Assembly (NCBI GenBank): GCA_021804185.1
Contig: JAJZKL010000119.1
Coordinates: 1-5,137, forward strand
Origin: Thermoplasmata archaeon
Lineage (GTDB): Archaea; Thermoplasmatota; Thermoplasmata; Thermoplasmatales; Thermoplasmataceae
Reading direction: 5' to 3'
DNA length: 5,137 nucleotides
In this document: positions 5,111 to 5,137 of the stretch, in pieces
Position numbering within the stretch: position 1 is the first letter of the stretch
Layout of the letters: each line of letters starts with the position of its first letter
Translations under genes and position numbers: made by a program
The notes under the pieces: model-generated
What the model was told of the DNA's origin: nothing
The model's database searches: none
What the model saw: the letters and a program-made list of their open reading frames with translations, nothing else

Positions 5111-5137
5111 CAGGAGAGAATGTAGATTTCTCCCCTG
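5111..5137. repeat. Imperfect palindrome at the right window edge
   Basis: CAGG-A-GAGAA (5111-5120) is mirrored by TTCTC-C-CCTG (5128-5137) around a 7-nt centre, giving nine pairs and one mismatch. A T-run precedes it on the plus strand. It may be an operator, a hairpin, or the end of a larger structure cut by the window. Confidence 0.45.

Larger units (their letters stand above)
4722..5137. other. Intergenic region without a convincing ordinary gene
   Basis: All frames in this stretch hold only short ORFs. A 61-codon minus-strand ORF (4717-4902) is hydrophobic, lacks a start signal and overlaps the promoter of the 174-aa gene. What is present is a possible divergent micro-unit (4766-4888), a short direct repeat and several inverted repeats. 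No tRNA, rRNA, CRISPR repeat or insertion-sequence end is recognised. Confidence 0.6.

Noticed and set aside
1..5137. CRISPR array, tRNA, rRNA or insertion sequence
   Set aside because: No regularly spaced repeats, cloverleaf, rRNA motifs, transposase motifs or matching terminal repeats were seen.

Overview
The window looks archaeal, most plausibly Thermoplasmata-like, although no rRNA or tRNA is present to prove it. The clearest sign is the 174-aa gene at 4168-4692. Its first ATG lies about 26 nt downstream of a TATA box, with no ribosome binding site and no room for a 5' leader, as in a leaderless archaeal mRNA. Base composition is moderate to AT-rich, and AGA/AGG arginine and ATA isoleucine codons are common. 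Downstream genes in the operon use Shine-Dalgarno sequences. The taxonomic placement is an inference.

Region 1 (47-3940, minus strand) is a compact three-gene unit read right to left. It holds two paralogous short MutS-family ATPases of 508 aa and 511 aa, which overlap by 4 bp (ATGA), followed 31 nt later by a DapB-type reductase of 267 aa. Both MutS-like proteins have a helical core and a complete C-terminal MutS ATPase domain, but are too short to carry the N-terminal mismatch-recognition domain of classical MutS. Translational coupling suggests they form an obligate heterodimer, comparable in arrangement to MSH4/MSH5. The DapB-type protein has the nucleotide-binding fold and the K-x-D-x-P-S-G-T motif, but lacks the catalytic histidine pair of canonical DapB.

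Region 2 (3941-4167) is the leader of the MutS pair. It contains two adjacent hairpins, a possible 21-codon micro-ORF with a C-x-x-C motif, and a good Shine-Dalgarno sequence in front of a TTG start.

Region 3 (4168-4692, minus strand) is an unrecognised 174-aa acidic protein with its own leaderless promoter.

Region 4 (4693-5137) has no convincing ordinary gene. It holds the minus-strand promoter of the 174-aa gene, a possible divergent plus-strand promoter with a 21-codon micro-ORF and T-rich end, a short direct repeat and several inverted repeats, the last of which runs into the window edge.

The most interesting content is the paired, asymmetric MutS-like ATPases and the DapB variant behind them. 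From memory, both resemble families better known from bacteria such as Actinobacteria and Chloroflexi, so lateral transfer into this genome is plausible but untested. Their DNA or RNA substrate cannot be read from the sequence.
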